Positions 12,601 through 27,600 of a DNA stretch of 64,000 nucleotides are shown piece after piece. Source of the stretch: Heloderma charlesbogerti (Eukaryota > Chordata > Lepidosauria > Squamata > Helodermatidae); NCBI GenBank assembly GCA_026122225.1, contig JANEZZ010000985.1, forward strand, positions 1-64,000, read 5' to 3'. The position numbers and the translations under genes were made by a program. The notes under the pieces were generated by a model. That model did not search any database and had not been told where the DNA came from. It saw only the letters and a list, made by a program, of their open reading frames with translations. Every line of letters begins with the position of its first letter. The first letter of the stretch is position 1.

Positions 12601-15600
12601 GTTTTCTTTTCTCCTCCAGCTTCATCCTCTCTTCCTGATGAAGACGTTTCATGTGTTCAAACTTCACTTGTAGCTAAAGTCAAGCAAAAAAAAAAATCAC
12701 TTCTGCCACAAGGTGGTAGCCTAGCACTTAGTCTAGCATCCTGAGGGAGCACATGGTAAAATACAAAATTGGATTCCCTACATAAGCATCTGTGTTTTCT
12801 ATTTTGAGTGCTTACCTTGTCCATTCTCAAACAAAAGTGCACAAAAACCATTTTACAAGACCAAATGCCTAAGAATTAAATCTTTTTTTGTGACAAATTA
12901 GGAAAAGCGTTTTCACTTAGCTTTCCAAAAGGAAGTATCACCTTCTAGGGAATATCCCATATGCAGCCTCCCATTTCTTAGTAAATAGAGAACAGGTCAA
13001 TGCTCTGCAAGTGAAACAACATGGATTTCTGCCTTGATCAGCCCATCTTTCAATATGCAAATGGCACTTGGAGAGAAACATGGCCTTGGGTCAACAACTT
13101 GCTCCCAAACTGAAGGAGACGGACCCCCATGCATCTTGTTAAATCAACTTCTGATGCCATCAAGCATGACATGCTGGTTTGTATTGTTTTCTATAACCGT
13201 TTTTTTTAAATAAAATTTGCCACCATATGCATAGTAATGTTGAATCTGGTGTGTTCTCCTTTGCCAATGAGCCAGGCAGCAAACGAGGACTGCCAACAGT
13301 CAAGACAATGGTTTCTGCATACTCAAAAACTTTTCTCAGTATGTAGGAAAATACTGGTTTGCACACTGTTTAAAAATGCCCCTAAAATCCAACAGTTTAC
13401 CATCAACTGAGCATGGTCATCGCCCTCCAGGAGCTACAGAACATTGAGGCAGTTGAGTTCCAGCTTAAAAAAGGGAAGGAAAGTTGGAGCGAGGAATTGA
13501 TCTACTTCAGCCCTTTGCAGTTTCCTGGAGTGGGGGATTATTTTTTTTAGGGTGGTGGGAGAGGAACTGGCCTGCTTGAGCACGTAACAGCTTGTGGTAT
13601 CCAGAAGTGGGGGAATTAGGGTTGGGAGATCTTTCCAGTCCTAATCAACCCCTGCCTCACAAGGTCCAGGATGCTATATGATTTAAAGAGCTCTTTAAAA
13701 CCCTGTTTGAAACTTAAAAAGAGTCCAGGCAGGCAGGTTGTATTAGGATTGGACTAAAAGCACTTCTTCTGATCATAATTAATCCTCCCTAAAGGACTCA
13801 GTTACCTATGAAAGGAACAGAACCTTTCAAAGATTATAGCTTCTAGGAATAGTAGGGGCTAGAAATAATCAGAGGATGTGTGCTGGAAGGTTCACATCCC
13901 TCAGCTCCCAATTTCCCCCCACCCCACCCCAAAACAGCCACTAAGTATAAATAGTACCCATCTGAATTGTTTTAAGAACCCACACTGGTACTATTCAGTC
14001 TCAGTGTTAGCTCAATAGTTTTCATTCACGAAACCTTGAACCCTCAGCAGTCAGTGCCATAGGTCAATTGTATGAATTTCTACACTGCTGAAATCCAGGT
14101 CAAGCAAGAAGCCACTCATCTCGCCCCAGAGTGTAGCAGTTTCATGCTACCGTGCTAGTGGATGTGTGTGTTTGTCCCAACTGTTTATTTCCCCACAGAC
14201 ATCATACAATTCCATGTGGTCCCTCAACCTGTAATCTATATTGACAACAAAGTTCTTTTACATTAACATGTCAGCCTCTGTAAAAGTACTGTGTAGAATA
14301 AGCCTTTGAACAACTTTACAAAACATGGTCTCAAAACTAGCCTTTTTGGGGAGGCCATATTATAACTCTTGACTCAATTTGACAAAAACATCTGCAGCAT
14401 GCTAAGGACGTAAATATTCTCAAATTGGTGCATGCTAAGAGTCCCATGGAGTTCAAGTGAAGCTTCTCTCGGTGCATTAAATTTAAGTATAAATTTAAGT
14501 ACACTTCCTAAAAGGCCTCTGCCTTTCCATTTCTTTTTCTTCTCACAGATCATAGTAACAGACATCAAAAGCCCAACAGCTAACTTCTCCCCATTTGCTG
14601 TAGTGGGTCACACACTATGTGAGGTTCCAGCTCCCAACTGCAACAAATGGAGCAGAAGAGGCAAAGGACAGACTCACAGCAGTACTGTAGCAGGGACAGA
14701 ATGCTGTTAGTGAGAGCTCATCCTTGACAAAATCTATCAGATCCACCTTGAAAGCAGAAACTCAGCATCATTCTCTCCAATCCTGAACGTGAATGGCCCG
14801 TGCCAATTGTTTTGTGGGCAAAACGGGACTAACAAGAGGCATCTGTATGCGCAAGGGAACCCCAAGGTTTGCCGAAGTATATAGTATCTTTAAACAAAAA
14901 ACAAAAAACACCTTAGGGAACAAACAAAAATCATAGGACAGAAAAAAAGATGACAACGCCTGTGTGTGGTTGCATGGTGGAAAGGTAAAAGGGGAACAAG
15001 GAGTGAACGTACACGCAGACAAAGCTCTTCTTGCTGATCTTGCTGCAGCAGTTTTCGCTGCAGAAGAGACAAACCACTGTTCTGTTTTAAAAGCAGATTG
15101 CCTCTTTAGCAGTGGAAACTAGGACAGCACAAACAGCAAGCATGTGATTCTTTTCAGCTTGTTCTGTCTTTTTCTTAAATACACATTTTATTCTGTTCAA
15201 GCTACCACAACCACCAGATCACAATCAAAGTAGAAGAGAGGCATGCTTACTTCTCGCTCTGCTTCTTTCAGCAGTGCTTCTTTCTCTTTGACCCTCTGCA
15301 CAAACATTTGCCTCATCTCTTCTTCTTTCTGCTGTAATTCACCAAGGAATTCATGCCGCTTAGCTTCATATGTCTCCTGTAGACTGAGGACCAAACAATG
15401 TAAACAGTCTTCATCATTTATAAGAGGCAACAGCAATGGAATTCCTATTCTACTCCACTCAAGTACAGATTTTATTTATATGTTTTATCAGATCCTGTAC
15501 TTAATTAGATTTGTCTTTTCAATGCAGACTTTTAAAGAAGCAAGTCATTAGTTAATTTGATCTAAATCTTAATAGGAAGAATACAGACCTGTTCTCTTAA

Positions 15601-18600
15601 TATGAAGAATACAGACCAAGAACATTCACAGTTCTGAGGACAATTAAATGAGATGGCAGCACAGATTATTCAAGTTGTTACAAGATTTCATATTTGGTCT
15701 CAAAGAAAAAAATCCAGCACCTCTGAAAAGCTTCATTGGAGATGTTTTCTCATGTGTAATAGTTGCAGATGGTCTCTTATGCAAATAACCAGAACTTTAG
15801 GAACCATGTAAGGTCAGACTTCCATGTGCAAATGACCAGACCTGACACTTACACTACAATAAATATAGAGTTCATTACAATCAAAAAGTATCAGTATGGG
15901 AATCAAGAAATATTTTCTAATTTCAGTCTCCTGACACTCTGAATTCCCTCAGTAGCCAGTCATCACACCTTAAATATCAATTCCATAAAGGGACTAAAAA
16001 GACCAACTAGACCTAATAAAGGCCTGCCAAATAAAAAGCATGGCTCACCAAAGCAAGCACAGGATAACACAAAGACAACAGAATACGTTGTGGACAGCTG
16101 CGTCAGTCTAGCCTTCAAGCAGCTGAAAACAAATAAAGAACAGCTCACAAGAAAATCCAGATTTTACCAGGATTGTAAAAGTATGCAAGTAGCATAATTT
16201 AATTTCCAGAATTGCTTGGTTCCTGCATAAAACTTTTTTTTGGGGGGGGGGGGAGTTTTGTGGAATTTTGTTTTAATGCAGCTTTCTCCAACCTGGCGCC
16301 TTCCAGATGTGTTGGACTACAACTCCATCACCCCATCCATAAGTCAATGAGCGTGCTAGGTGGGGGTGATGGGGTTGTTGTCCAACACATCTGGAAGGTG
16401 CCAGGTTGGGGAAGGCTGTATCAGAATGTGGCTAATAGGTTTTATGAATATGGGCATGACTGAAGGCTACAAGGAAGAAAGAAGCTGCCATGCAAGGCTT
16501 AAAATATAGCACAACAGCTGACTCGCACAGCTTATTTGGAATCTCTCTCCAGTTTTAAAACAGATTCACTAACTTCCCGTGCATTTCCAGGCACACTTCA
16601 AAGTGCTGGTGTTAACCTATAAGGCCTGATATAGCCTCAGAATTTTTTTTTCTAAGAATACATTGTTTTACAAAAGTAACATAGATACAATATACTCAGC
16701 CCTGTGTAGTGGGCCCAAACATATGACAATCAACATACACAAGACATAGTCTAGCGATTTGCCCAATGTCTCCATTCCTGCGATCCCTCAATTTCCTTCT
16801 GGAGCAGAAGACTGTGGAACACAGAGATATTCACATATGGCCAGCATCACATGCGACACTGTATGTGCAGGAATGTGTGCAGCCTGCTGTCTTACCATGC
16901 CTGGAGTATTTCTTTGTGGCAACCGTGTAGGCCAACTCTATTAAGATGGGACACGCAGCACTAACATGAAGCAGAAGGCAGGGCGACCAATTAAGCAAGG
17001 CTGAGTGAGCAAAGTGTACACTGCCTGGGCACCTGAGAGACTTCATTCTTAAGCCTTGATCCTAAATGCAACTTGCTTGGAAGGAAGCCCCAGTGACTGA
17101 AATGGAACTTAATTCTGATCTAATTAGCTAGGACAGAAGTGTTCACTAAGAGGTTCACAAGACTGTTAAAAGCCTCTGAAGGGACCCTTCACTTGGCAGA
17201 TGGCTTACAGAATCATAAAATAGTAGGGTTGGAAGGGGCCCACAAGGCCATCGATTCCAACCCCCTGCTCAATGCAGGAATCCAAGTCAGAGCATCCCTG
17301 ACAGATGGCTGTCCAGCCTCATCTTGAATGCCTCCAGTGTGGGAGAGCCCACCACCTCCCTAGGGAATTGGTTCCATTGTCGTATTGCTCTAAAAGTCAG
17401 CAAGTTTCTCCTGATGTTCAGCCGGAATCTGGCTTCCTGTCACTTGAGCCCATTATTCTGTGTCCTGCACTCTGGGATGATCAAGAAGAGATCCTGGCCT
17501 TCTTCTCTGTGACAACCTTTCAAGTACTTGAAGAGCGCTATCATATCTCCCCTCAGTCTTCTCTTCTCAAGGCTAAACATGCCCAGTTCTTTCAGTCTCT
17601 CTTCATAGGGCTTTGTTTCCAATCCCCTGATCATCTTTGTTGCCCTGCTTTGAACCCTCTCCAGCTTGTCTGCATCCTTCTCAAAGTGTGGTGCCCAGAA
17701 CTGGACACAGTACTCCAGATGAGGCCTAACCAGAGCTGAGTAGAGGGGAACTAGTACTTCCTGGGTTTTGGAAGCTATGCTTCTATTAATGCAGCCCAAA
17801 AGAGCATTTGTCTTTTTTGCAGCCACGTCACATTGTTGGCTCATATTCAGCTTGTGATCTACGACAATTCCAAGATCCTTCTCACTTGCAGTATTGTTGA
17901 GCCAATTATCCCCCATCTTGTAACTGCATTTGGTTTCTTTTTCCTAGGGGCCGAACTTGGCATTTATCCCTATTAAATTTCATTCTCAGCTTAACAATGA
18001 AAATCAGATATGTCAGAGAAAATCGAACGTTGTTTCAAACTGGTGTACTTGGAAACCACTGGACAAGACAGCCTACATCACTTGATGGGTCTTATGTACC
18101 CACTGGAATTATTGTGACATTTCAGAGACCGTAGACATAATGCCCTTGGTATTCAAGGCTGCAGTTTTCTCCTTGTTTGCATGCCTTTCCAATATTTCTC
18201 TCTTCTGTACGTGCCAATTTGGAATCACTTCTCTGATTTTTAAAGCAGAGTGTTTAAGCTTCCTCCTAAACTGTCAGAAATGTCCTTCCTTTCTCACATG
18301 CTTGATATCCTCAGCTAGATATCCTCTTCACTGCTCTCGCTACAAAGCCACTTTCCAGTATAGAGAATCAGGCAAACAATAAACTTGTGGATCTTAAAAT
18401 TGAAACCAGTTGAAAGCAGATTCCAATCTCACTATAATAAATGCAATGGCAACAAGATGGCGTTTTTCAAATCTTCCACTCATGGCATCTATTAACAAGC
18501 AAAGGCGACATTTCATTTAGAAGGTATTTTAATCAGTTAAAAAAACCACCCTGGTGTTAAGATGCCAGTACTTCTTTTATACCACAACAACTTCACCATG

Positions 18601-21600
18601 AGGTAGGATCAGTTTTCCTGCGGATGGTTCTTTTTAGTTCAACGATGGTCGCATTTTTCCCCCCAACCTGGCTGTTGCATGCTCGTTGTCTCATTTCTTC
18701 CCTTGCTCACTATCCATCCAGGCTGCATCTAGAAGCACACAGATTGACTGAGCCCTCTGTGGATCTGCATTCATCCCTTTTTGGACAGCCAGTCAGACAT
18801 CCTTCCTCAGAGTATTAAGCTCAGGAACAGCTGGTTCTTCCCGTACCTAGCAAAAGCTGGCTGTGTGGCACGCTGACCCTTGTGGCCATTACACAGCCAC
18901 GGCCCCCACTAAATAGGTGTTGAAGCAGATTAATGTCATGCTTTGGCATGTTTAAGGGGGCAGGGCAGGGCAGCCTGCCTGAAGCATGGGTGGGGGGGCA
19001 GAGAAGAGGGACAAAATCAGTGCTGGATTCAGAGCTGCATATATGGGTCTTTAGAGCAAATAGAGCTCATCCCACATTTGGAAAAAAAACTCCGTTCCAG
19101 CAGGAAGGTACGTCTGTACACACACCCTGGAAGGATAGCTTCAGATCTTCAACTGTCTTACTGTTCAGCAGGTAACAGAACAGGAGCATCCTTCCAGACA
19201 GGCTTCTGTTCTGATCTTACCAATTCCCCTTCATGGATAGGCAAGCTAATTGTCAACCTCCCTGTTCTTACAAGATGATTATACCTTCTATCCTCACAAG
19301 GCATGCTCTAGAGTAGATGTTAAATGTTAGTACTGCAACGACTTCTGTAAATAAGATCTGCTTTGATGCCAGCTGACATCTCAGACATTTCCATCAATCA
19401 TCAACGAGAAAGACAAACGCCAAATTAATTAGTATTTAAGAAGATAGGAAGTTGCCTTACACCAGGTCAGATTATTAGTCCACCCAGCCTAGTGCTGAGA
19501 CTCTTTGGCGTCTCAGGCACAGGATTTTCATATCATCTGCTACCTCATCCTTTTAAGTGGCGATGCCAGTGAACTGGGGACATGCAGAGGATCTGCTCTG
19601 CCACTGAGCTAGGGTTCCCTCCTCATATTTATAACATGCTGCATTAGGACATAATTGAGGACATTTTGCCCTTAAGGTGATTCATGCATTGCTCAATGAA
19701 TCAATACTGGGTCTACGTCATTATCAGTTCATATAAGACCAGGCTGTCTCTTTCTAAAACACAAAAAATAATTTAGATTATCCATATACCTAATACTATA
19801 ATTCAACCACACTACACTATAATGCTACATACCTTTCTCTACGAGTCGTCTTTTTGCTATCTGGGACCCTGAAAACAAAGGTGTAGATCATCAAGTTCTG
19901 TTACTGTCTAAAGAGCCTAAAGAGCCAGAGAGCTTCGGCTATTGGGCGGTATAGAAATGAAATAAATAAATAAATAAGAGCCTAACGCGCAACCCTATAT
20001 ACGTCTATTCAAAAGTATGTCCCACTGAGTTCAATGGGCCTTACCCCTAGGAAACTGTGTATAGGATTGCAGTCCGATTTAATTTTATATTTACTCATGG
20101 AAGGATACCAAATATTTGATGCTGTTCTAGTTCTAACATTTACAAATTTCTAAAAGTTAAATGAATTGTAATTTTTCTTATAGAAAGATAACACTGACGT
20201 AATCCTGTACACTACTTTAGGTTTATTCATAGCATTTACCAACAGAATGTATTAATGTATGCCAGTGAGGTTTATGTGTATGGGGATATCAGTATTTAAA
20301 TACTGTTGCTCTGGGGGCAATACGTTTCAGTGGACAGCTCTCTCCCAGAGAATGACCTGGTTCTCATGACACGACAGCCCACTTTTGGTTAATTTACCTG
20401 CAAGGGTTGTCATGTCATGCCGGCTGCCCACAGCCACCATGTTTACATGGCAACCATGGGACTCCGGCTTGCTGTGGCTTACCATGTCATCTGAATCCAG
20501 GCGGCAGGGGTTGTTTGAGGGTTAGACAACCCTCAAATAACCCTAAAACAAGCCACAGTGGACTGTTGTGTCACGCAAACCAGGTCAATGAATTAATTTC
20601 TCCATGCAGTGCTTTTCAGATCAGGCTTTAGACTCATCAGCTTTCTCCAGCACTGAGTTAAAACCTTTTCTTTATAGGCATGTAGTTCCCCAAACATCAG
20701 TAAGAGGCACCACATGCCTAGTAAGAGAATAGTTAGTAAGACATAGACCAGGTTTGCATGTCACACCAATTCCTGGGTTGTTCCACCCAGGAATTGTCAG
20801 GACCATGTGGCAGTGAGCAAGCATGTCACCTCCCCCACTCATATCATTTCTACTTTCAATCAGTTGTAATAAACAATCCATTATTGGGTTATTATGATGT
20901 CCAAACCTGGAACTCTGGGTTGTTTAGGGGTTAAACAACCCAGAATTAACCCAATAACAAACCATTCTTGTGTTAACTCTAGGTTGTTTTATCCCTAAAC
21001 AACCCAGAATTCTGGGCGAACCAGATCACAGGCTTATATTGAAGTCACCCAGATTCAAATATTCAGCCATGAACCTCACTGGTTCATCATCTTGAGATAG
21101 CCACTATATCCCAGCCTAGCATACCTACAGAGGAGTTAGGAGAATAAATGGGTGACTGGGGGATTATGCCTTCCTGAGCTCTTTGGAGAAAGTACAGGAT
21201 AAAAAGAAACACACACATACACCAGTATTTCCTTGAGGAAAGGGCAAGAGCAGCATAGACACAGGAAGGCAAAAGGGCAGGATGTGCCCCCATCCCATTA
21301 GCTTTTGAAGATGGCCTCCAAAGTTACTGTTTTACCACCATGTATAACCCTGTCACAATTTAGTTACACAGCTAAGTAACTTTTGCTACTTAATATGTAA
21401 TAAAATACATATCTGCTGTATTACATTTTTTTCTGTGTGCTCCTGGATTATTCCTCAACTGCTTTCTAGGTAAAATCCAGCTTCTTATATATTTTGATAT
21501 AACTGCATTAAAATGTTATTCACATTAGAAACAGTTTCAAAATTCTCTTGAGAGATTTTTGAACAGATAAATTATTCTAATTTTGGATCTTTCAGAAGTA

Positions 21601-24600
21601 AATATAATGATGAATTTCCTAGAAAAACAAAGCCCTATTAATAAAAATAGTTAACTAATGCAGGCTGGAGGGGAGGGGGATAAAACTTATGCCACAGACA
21701 TTTGAGATGAGTAAAGAAACCAGTTAAAAGCAAAACCTGAATTTCACATTTTGGGTCCTAGATAGTATCTTGTACTTCTGTCTGTCAGCACAAATTAATA
21801 CCTTATTTCCGCCTCAAACATTTTTAATTACACACCCAATACTTAAGATTGCCTCAGGGAAATATTTACAAAAGCCATCTTGGCAACTGAATCCTTTACC
21901 AAATGTAGCCCTGAGAAGTGGCTGTCCTTCCTTTAAGGTGGGGTGGGGAATATCCAGAGGTCCAGGGACCATTTTTGCACCCCAGAGTCCCAGCACAGGC
22001 TGCAGTCCATGGGACAGCCAGAAAAAAGCCAAAACTGCCAGTTTCCCATCAAAATTCAGGGGTAAACCACTGCATAGCACCACAGAGCAGTTTGTTCCCA
22101 AGCTAAAAGTAGCCCTTTTGACGCTCTGTAGCAGCTACGGAATGGCCAAAGGGCCAAATTTAGCTTGCAAACAACATTTGCTACATTTGGCAGTTTGGGT
22201 GCTCTGTAGCTGCTACAAGATGCCCTGTTTTCTGGGAAAAAAAGGTTTTTTGAAAAACAAACAAACCTTGGAAGGCAGATGGGGAGCGGCAGGGACTGCA
22301 TCTGGCCCGCATGTTGCCTGCGCCTGTTGTAAGTGCGGGTTGTGCACCCCAGTTTTAAGCATTGGGGCAGATGATGGAGCCATTTCTTATGCCAATTTCA
22401 AAGTGGATACTGCCTTACACTGAAGCTGCCTAAGAAACAGTTGGTGGCAATCCCAGCCTCAACCATACTTTTAGCCAACAGACTCCATGGTGCTCACCAT
22501 ACTAGCTGTTAAATTCCTGCCTATGTATCAAAAGTGAATGCAAGAGACTAACTGCCACCTAAGGACTACCTCATTTTTAAACCAACACAAAACTGAAAAT
22601 CAAGTTACAGGTACCCTGCTTAAAAAAGCAAACCCAACATACTTTGTGGGCTATTTAGGTCACTAGGCTCTAAGCCAGCTATTAATATACCCTGTGGAAT
22701 GGGCTAAGCTTGCACAAGTGTTGGCTATATTGCCCCCGCCGTGGAAATTAAGTAGCTCAGCAACTTCAAGGCACCAAATGTCTGTGACAGGCAATTACAC
22801 AGCACAAAAATGGAACTACTAATTTCTACAATGATGTCTGCACAGCTGCTTTGGGTCATTTGCTTCCCCGCCCCACAATCATTAACTTTTACTCCGAACA
22901 GTTATTATAAATACGATTGCTGTCCAATCAGCAACCCTTTCCCGACAGGCAGCTGACTTATTCTTGAGATTTATTAAGAATGTTTTAATCACATAGTATT
23001 GTCAGTTTCGCCGGTTTTAGGCTGTGTCCCTTTGAATATAAAACTCTTCAAATGAAAGAAGCTCATTTAAATTAAATATGTAATCTAAACCTACTTGCAG
23101 GGCTTACTTAACAGATACCAGGGCCTTCAAATACCCTTTTATATTATCTTTCTTTCATTCACTGCATTTCAGTCCCACCAACACAGCCCCAAGGATCTCT
23201 CAGGGCAGCCTTTTAAGTTTTCAACTGCCTGTTATGTGAAAAGGCTCATTCCTAAATTTAAATCTAAATTGCTACAAGATTCATTTTAAACACCTTAAGT
23301 CTATCTACTTTGTTATTTGCCATGGCCAACCTTATCATTCATTGTTATCAAACTCTTTTAAAGACACATAACAGACTCCTGTTACTATGCAAAATAAATT
23401 CTCCATATGTACTTAATAACTGGCCTAGAACTTGCCTATTACTCATATCAACCAAGCTCAGAGGTCATAGATGAAACTTCTACATTTACTATACGTACGT
23501 TTGCTGCCATTTAAGCCTGAGATGTTGAACTTGTCCATTCCAGTTCAGACATCCGGTAAGCTGCAACTTAGTTACAGCATCTTCTAAAACAGAATTGAAA
23601 TAACCTGAGAGAGTTTTACATTGACTGGGTTCGCACGACATGCTAAGCAATGCTGGGTTGTATTTCCAGAGTAACCTACCATCACTTAGCGTGTTTTCTG
23701 CAGGAAGAATGTGTCCCCTCGGTGAGCTATTAACCCACCCTGAGAATCAATGTTCTGCAACAGGGGTTATTTTACCTACCGTGGGTTAGAGTGTCATGTC
23801 CTAACCCACTGTAGGTAAAAGGCATCAAGCAGAAACCCCTGCCGCTCTTGCCTAGCAAGCTCTCAATGGCCATTCACGATCGTGGCCAAGCTGCTGCCTG
23901 TGCCCTTTCCCCTTGACTGTGACAGCCCCTCCAATGGTGCCCAAACAGCACCACAGAGGGGCTAACACGGGCAGCCCTTCACCCCCGCCGATCTCCTTTT
24001 TCTTAAGTTGTCTCTTTAAATCCCCATGCAAGTCAATAGAGGCGATCCATTGTGTGGAAAAGCGCCCTGTGTGCAAAAGGCAAGCCCTTTTTATGGCAAG
24101 AAGGGCAACTACTGGGAATGAATAGTTGAACTTCCCAGAATGAATAGGAAAGACGCCAGGAAGTGGGAGTTTTTAAAGGGTTACCTTCTTCCCTGTGTGT
24201 TCCCCATTTGTGCCGGGGGGGCCTTGGGAGGTCCCCCAAATGACCCACTACTCCCACGCGGCAGTCTCCCCCTTCCCATAAAAAACAGGTTTGTCTGGTT
24301 AACCTAAAGATCGCTGTCACTGCTTGGATTTTGACAGTGACATTGGCTCAATGGGGTTTAAAGAGACAATTTAAATGAGGAAAATTGGGGCTGGGGGTAG
24401 GGGACTTGGCAGAAGACAAGATGGGTCTGCCGCCAGGTCCCCTGAAATGTGGGGTGGAGGACTGAGGGGGAAGGATTGTCTGGCGGTGCGCTGCACACTC
24501 AGTGTGGGTTGTTCGCAACAATCCGCCCTGCATGGCTAGCGTGTCATATGAACAGCCCCATTGTTCGCACTGCATCTTTTTCAATCTGGTGGTAATTTGG

Positions 24601-27600
24601 GGAAAATAATTTTAAAACAAGAACAGTGTAATTGAAAAATCCCTTTTCAGAAAAATTAAGTATATAAATAGTAGGAAACAAGCCCTGATTATTGATGTTC
24701 TAATTTAATCCCATATTTTAAATGATACTCTAAGAGTGGCTGAATAAAATCTGCACATTTATACAACCCTATGCATGCTAATACTGCTGAAAGTTATTCC
24801 TGCTTCTAAAGAAAAGGTTTCAGTACTAATTCCCACCAAGTGTCCATAACATACTTTCCATAACAAAAATATTTTTCAAATGCTATGCAAATTACATCAA
24901 TACTACCAAAATACTATGTACTTGGCACTGATAACAATGTGAGAATTAGGAGCAAAACCCTGGAAAGTTATGTACTCTACTGAAAGCCAAAATATGATAG
25001 CTAAAGGTGAAGTACTGGAGTTGGTATTCAACTCCAGTAGACAAGAAAGTGATCCCTGTGCTATGTAATGTTCCTATCCTATGTTGTTCATTTGCATTTG
25101 GCATTAGCGGTACACTTCAGTATTTGTCTTTCATTCATTCCTATTTTCCAACACTTTATGAATTTCTCTCCCTCTGCAGCATTCTCTCCATCAACTGTTT
25201 GTTTATTTGTGTGTGCATGTATGCAGGTTAAGAAAATGCATGTGTATGTACTTATAGTAGGTGGAAGGGAAATGTGCTGCGTTGTGCCTCTCCCACTTTT
25301 CACTACTACAAATTATTATGGGTATCTAATAATTTGTTACTACATTTCGTGCATGTGCTATTGTACAAAACTGGAATGGCACTACCATGTGAAGCACAAG
25401 AGAAAAGGCCACAAATCGGTGAAGGAAGAGCATGTGGGCACGGCTACCTTCTCCCACAGGAATAAGTCATTGTGTGTGGATGATAGGTTTTATATCCTCA
25501 CCATCTCTGGAAATGTAGGAATCTGGTGAGGAAAAATAATGCTCCTCTTCGGACCAGTAAAATATTCAGTTTGTTACCTTTATATCTACATCAATTCCAG
25601 ATGTTTGCAGTACAGTCAACAGAAAAGATCAAATATATATGAAAGTGTAGTTAATGTACCTTAAGGCTAGTTACTAACTTACAGTTAAAAAACCTAGTAC
25701 AGGCATCTCCTTAAGAGCCTGTGCATATTACATGTGTACACCAGCGTTTGCTTTGAAATGTCAAGTGTGAAGAAACAGAGGACATGCATTGGAGAAAAGT
25801 GCGAATGCATGCATCTCTCCTTTACGCAGTGGGGCTGTTCACACATAACCATGGCAAATCGTGGGTTAAGTAACTGGGCACATTTGTGCTCTGGGTGCTG
25901 GGCACATTCCACGGCCTTTTTGAATATTCAACCCCCGATCAGGCTGATTGGGGCTATGTGACATCTGAATCTATAAACTATAGGTTTATCATGGGTTTAA
26001 AAACCCAATTAACCTCATTACTAATTGTAGGTTAATTATGGTTATTTAACCCATGATTAACTTATAGTGTCTGAGTTTAGACATCATGTAGCAACCCCCA
26101 ATCAGGGGGGGGGGAATATTCAAAATGGTGTCAGAATGCACCTGGCACATGCTGTGGCAAATCGTGGCATAACTAACCCACGATCTGCTGCCCTTATATG
26201 TGAACCAGGTCTGTTTGTTAACAGTAAGAACTGCTGTCTCATGTGTGAATCATCCTGAACTCTAAGAACTGCTGAAGACTGCAAAATTGCCCAGGATGTT
26301 GTGAAATCTCCTTCCCTGGAGATTAAGTCCCAAGAGGAGTCTGGAACAGCATCTGTCAGCAACTGTCTTAAATTCTGGCAATTCTATCATTGTCCAGTGT
26401 TTAAACAGATAATCCCTAAGCTAAGGTAACTTTCCTACCCCCTGATGCATATTTACCAAGAGACTTTCTTTTTTGCACTGAATTGCCCTGCAACAGTTGG
26501 GATTTCCCATCAGCACTAAAATATCTTGAAAAGGCCTATCTTGGCTTATCACAGATACCCATCAGTATCTGCAGGGCAAAAAGTCTAGGCAGTAAAAAGT
26601 GGTGCCAGAGAATTCCAGTCTATTCAGTAATTACTTCAACTTTTTTCTGATCTTGACGGTCATTTGCAGCATAGCTTCTGCTTCAGGTATTAGTAACAAG
26701 AGAAGAACAGTAAGAGGGAAGCATAAAAGAGAATGGTTACAGAGAACATACTTACTTACATTAGCTGTAAAGACAAAAGAAAAGGAAAAGAGGATAGTGC
26801 ACATGAATGAAGAACTGGCACTGCCAAAAAGGACTTCTGAAAGAAATTAGAAAACATCTTAGATATGGACTCCTGACCTAAGAATACAATTAATTTGGAC
26901 TAATTTCTACTTCTGTCAGCTACTTGCTCCGCTCAAGGGAGACAGCACTAATACTGCTGCATGACCACAAAAGGCATCAATGCACCATCTGACACAACCC
27001 CCAGTATCTGAAACGCATACCTAAATGAGAGATAACACATACTTCTGTAATTGGAACAGGGCACCATTCAGCACGGCTTTGCTGCTAATCTACTGCTTCA
27101 CCCGATAGCCAGATATTCCCCAGATAATTTATTTCCAACACTAGCTGCGCTCCAACTCTTGCTGCCGCCACCACCACCACATCTTTCACACTGCCTAAGC
27201 ACTTCTGAATTAGGGGTGGCCCCATCAATTATCCACTCATAATTCTGAACTGGACAAGAGTTTTAAATAAGATGTTATAGATTTATTTAGTTTAATCACC
27301 ATTTCACCATTAATTTCATCATTAATCATCATTATTTAATCACCATTTCAAATGCTACGTGTCTACAAATAGTTTTAAAAGTGACTTACTTTCTCCTGCT
27401 GCTGCTACAGGTAAGGTCTCAAAACAAAGGAGAGAGTGAATCAATGCTTTTCACATGGAAACAAAAAAGGCACATTCTCCTACCTGACAGGTTTGTTTTC
27501 TGGACCCGTGTCTTGGAAACCCATCTCTTCCAATTTGCAGCGGCGGTACAGTTCGTAGTGGCGCATATGAGTCTGTTCTCTCAGATCTTCCATGTTTGTA

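Larger units (their letters stand above)
15384..27483 (-). other. SEPTIN10 intron (12.1 kb), left copy
   Basis: Transposon-rich as in the mirror. The stretches 21035-21765 and 22430-23620 show nothing recognised. A degraded copy of the GGAGTAAGT repeat may lie at about 17056-17130. Confidence 0.75.

Noticed and set aside
21770..22423. 217-codon open frame as a protein gene
   Set aside because: It is intronic, antisense, with no recognisable domain, start context or splice structure, and has repeat-like internal sequence.
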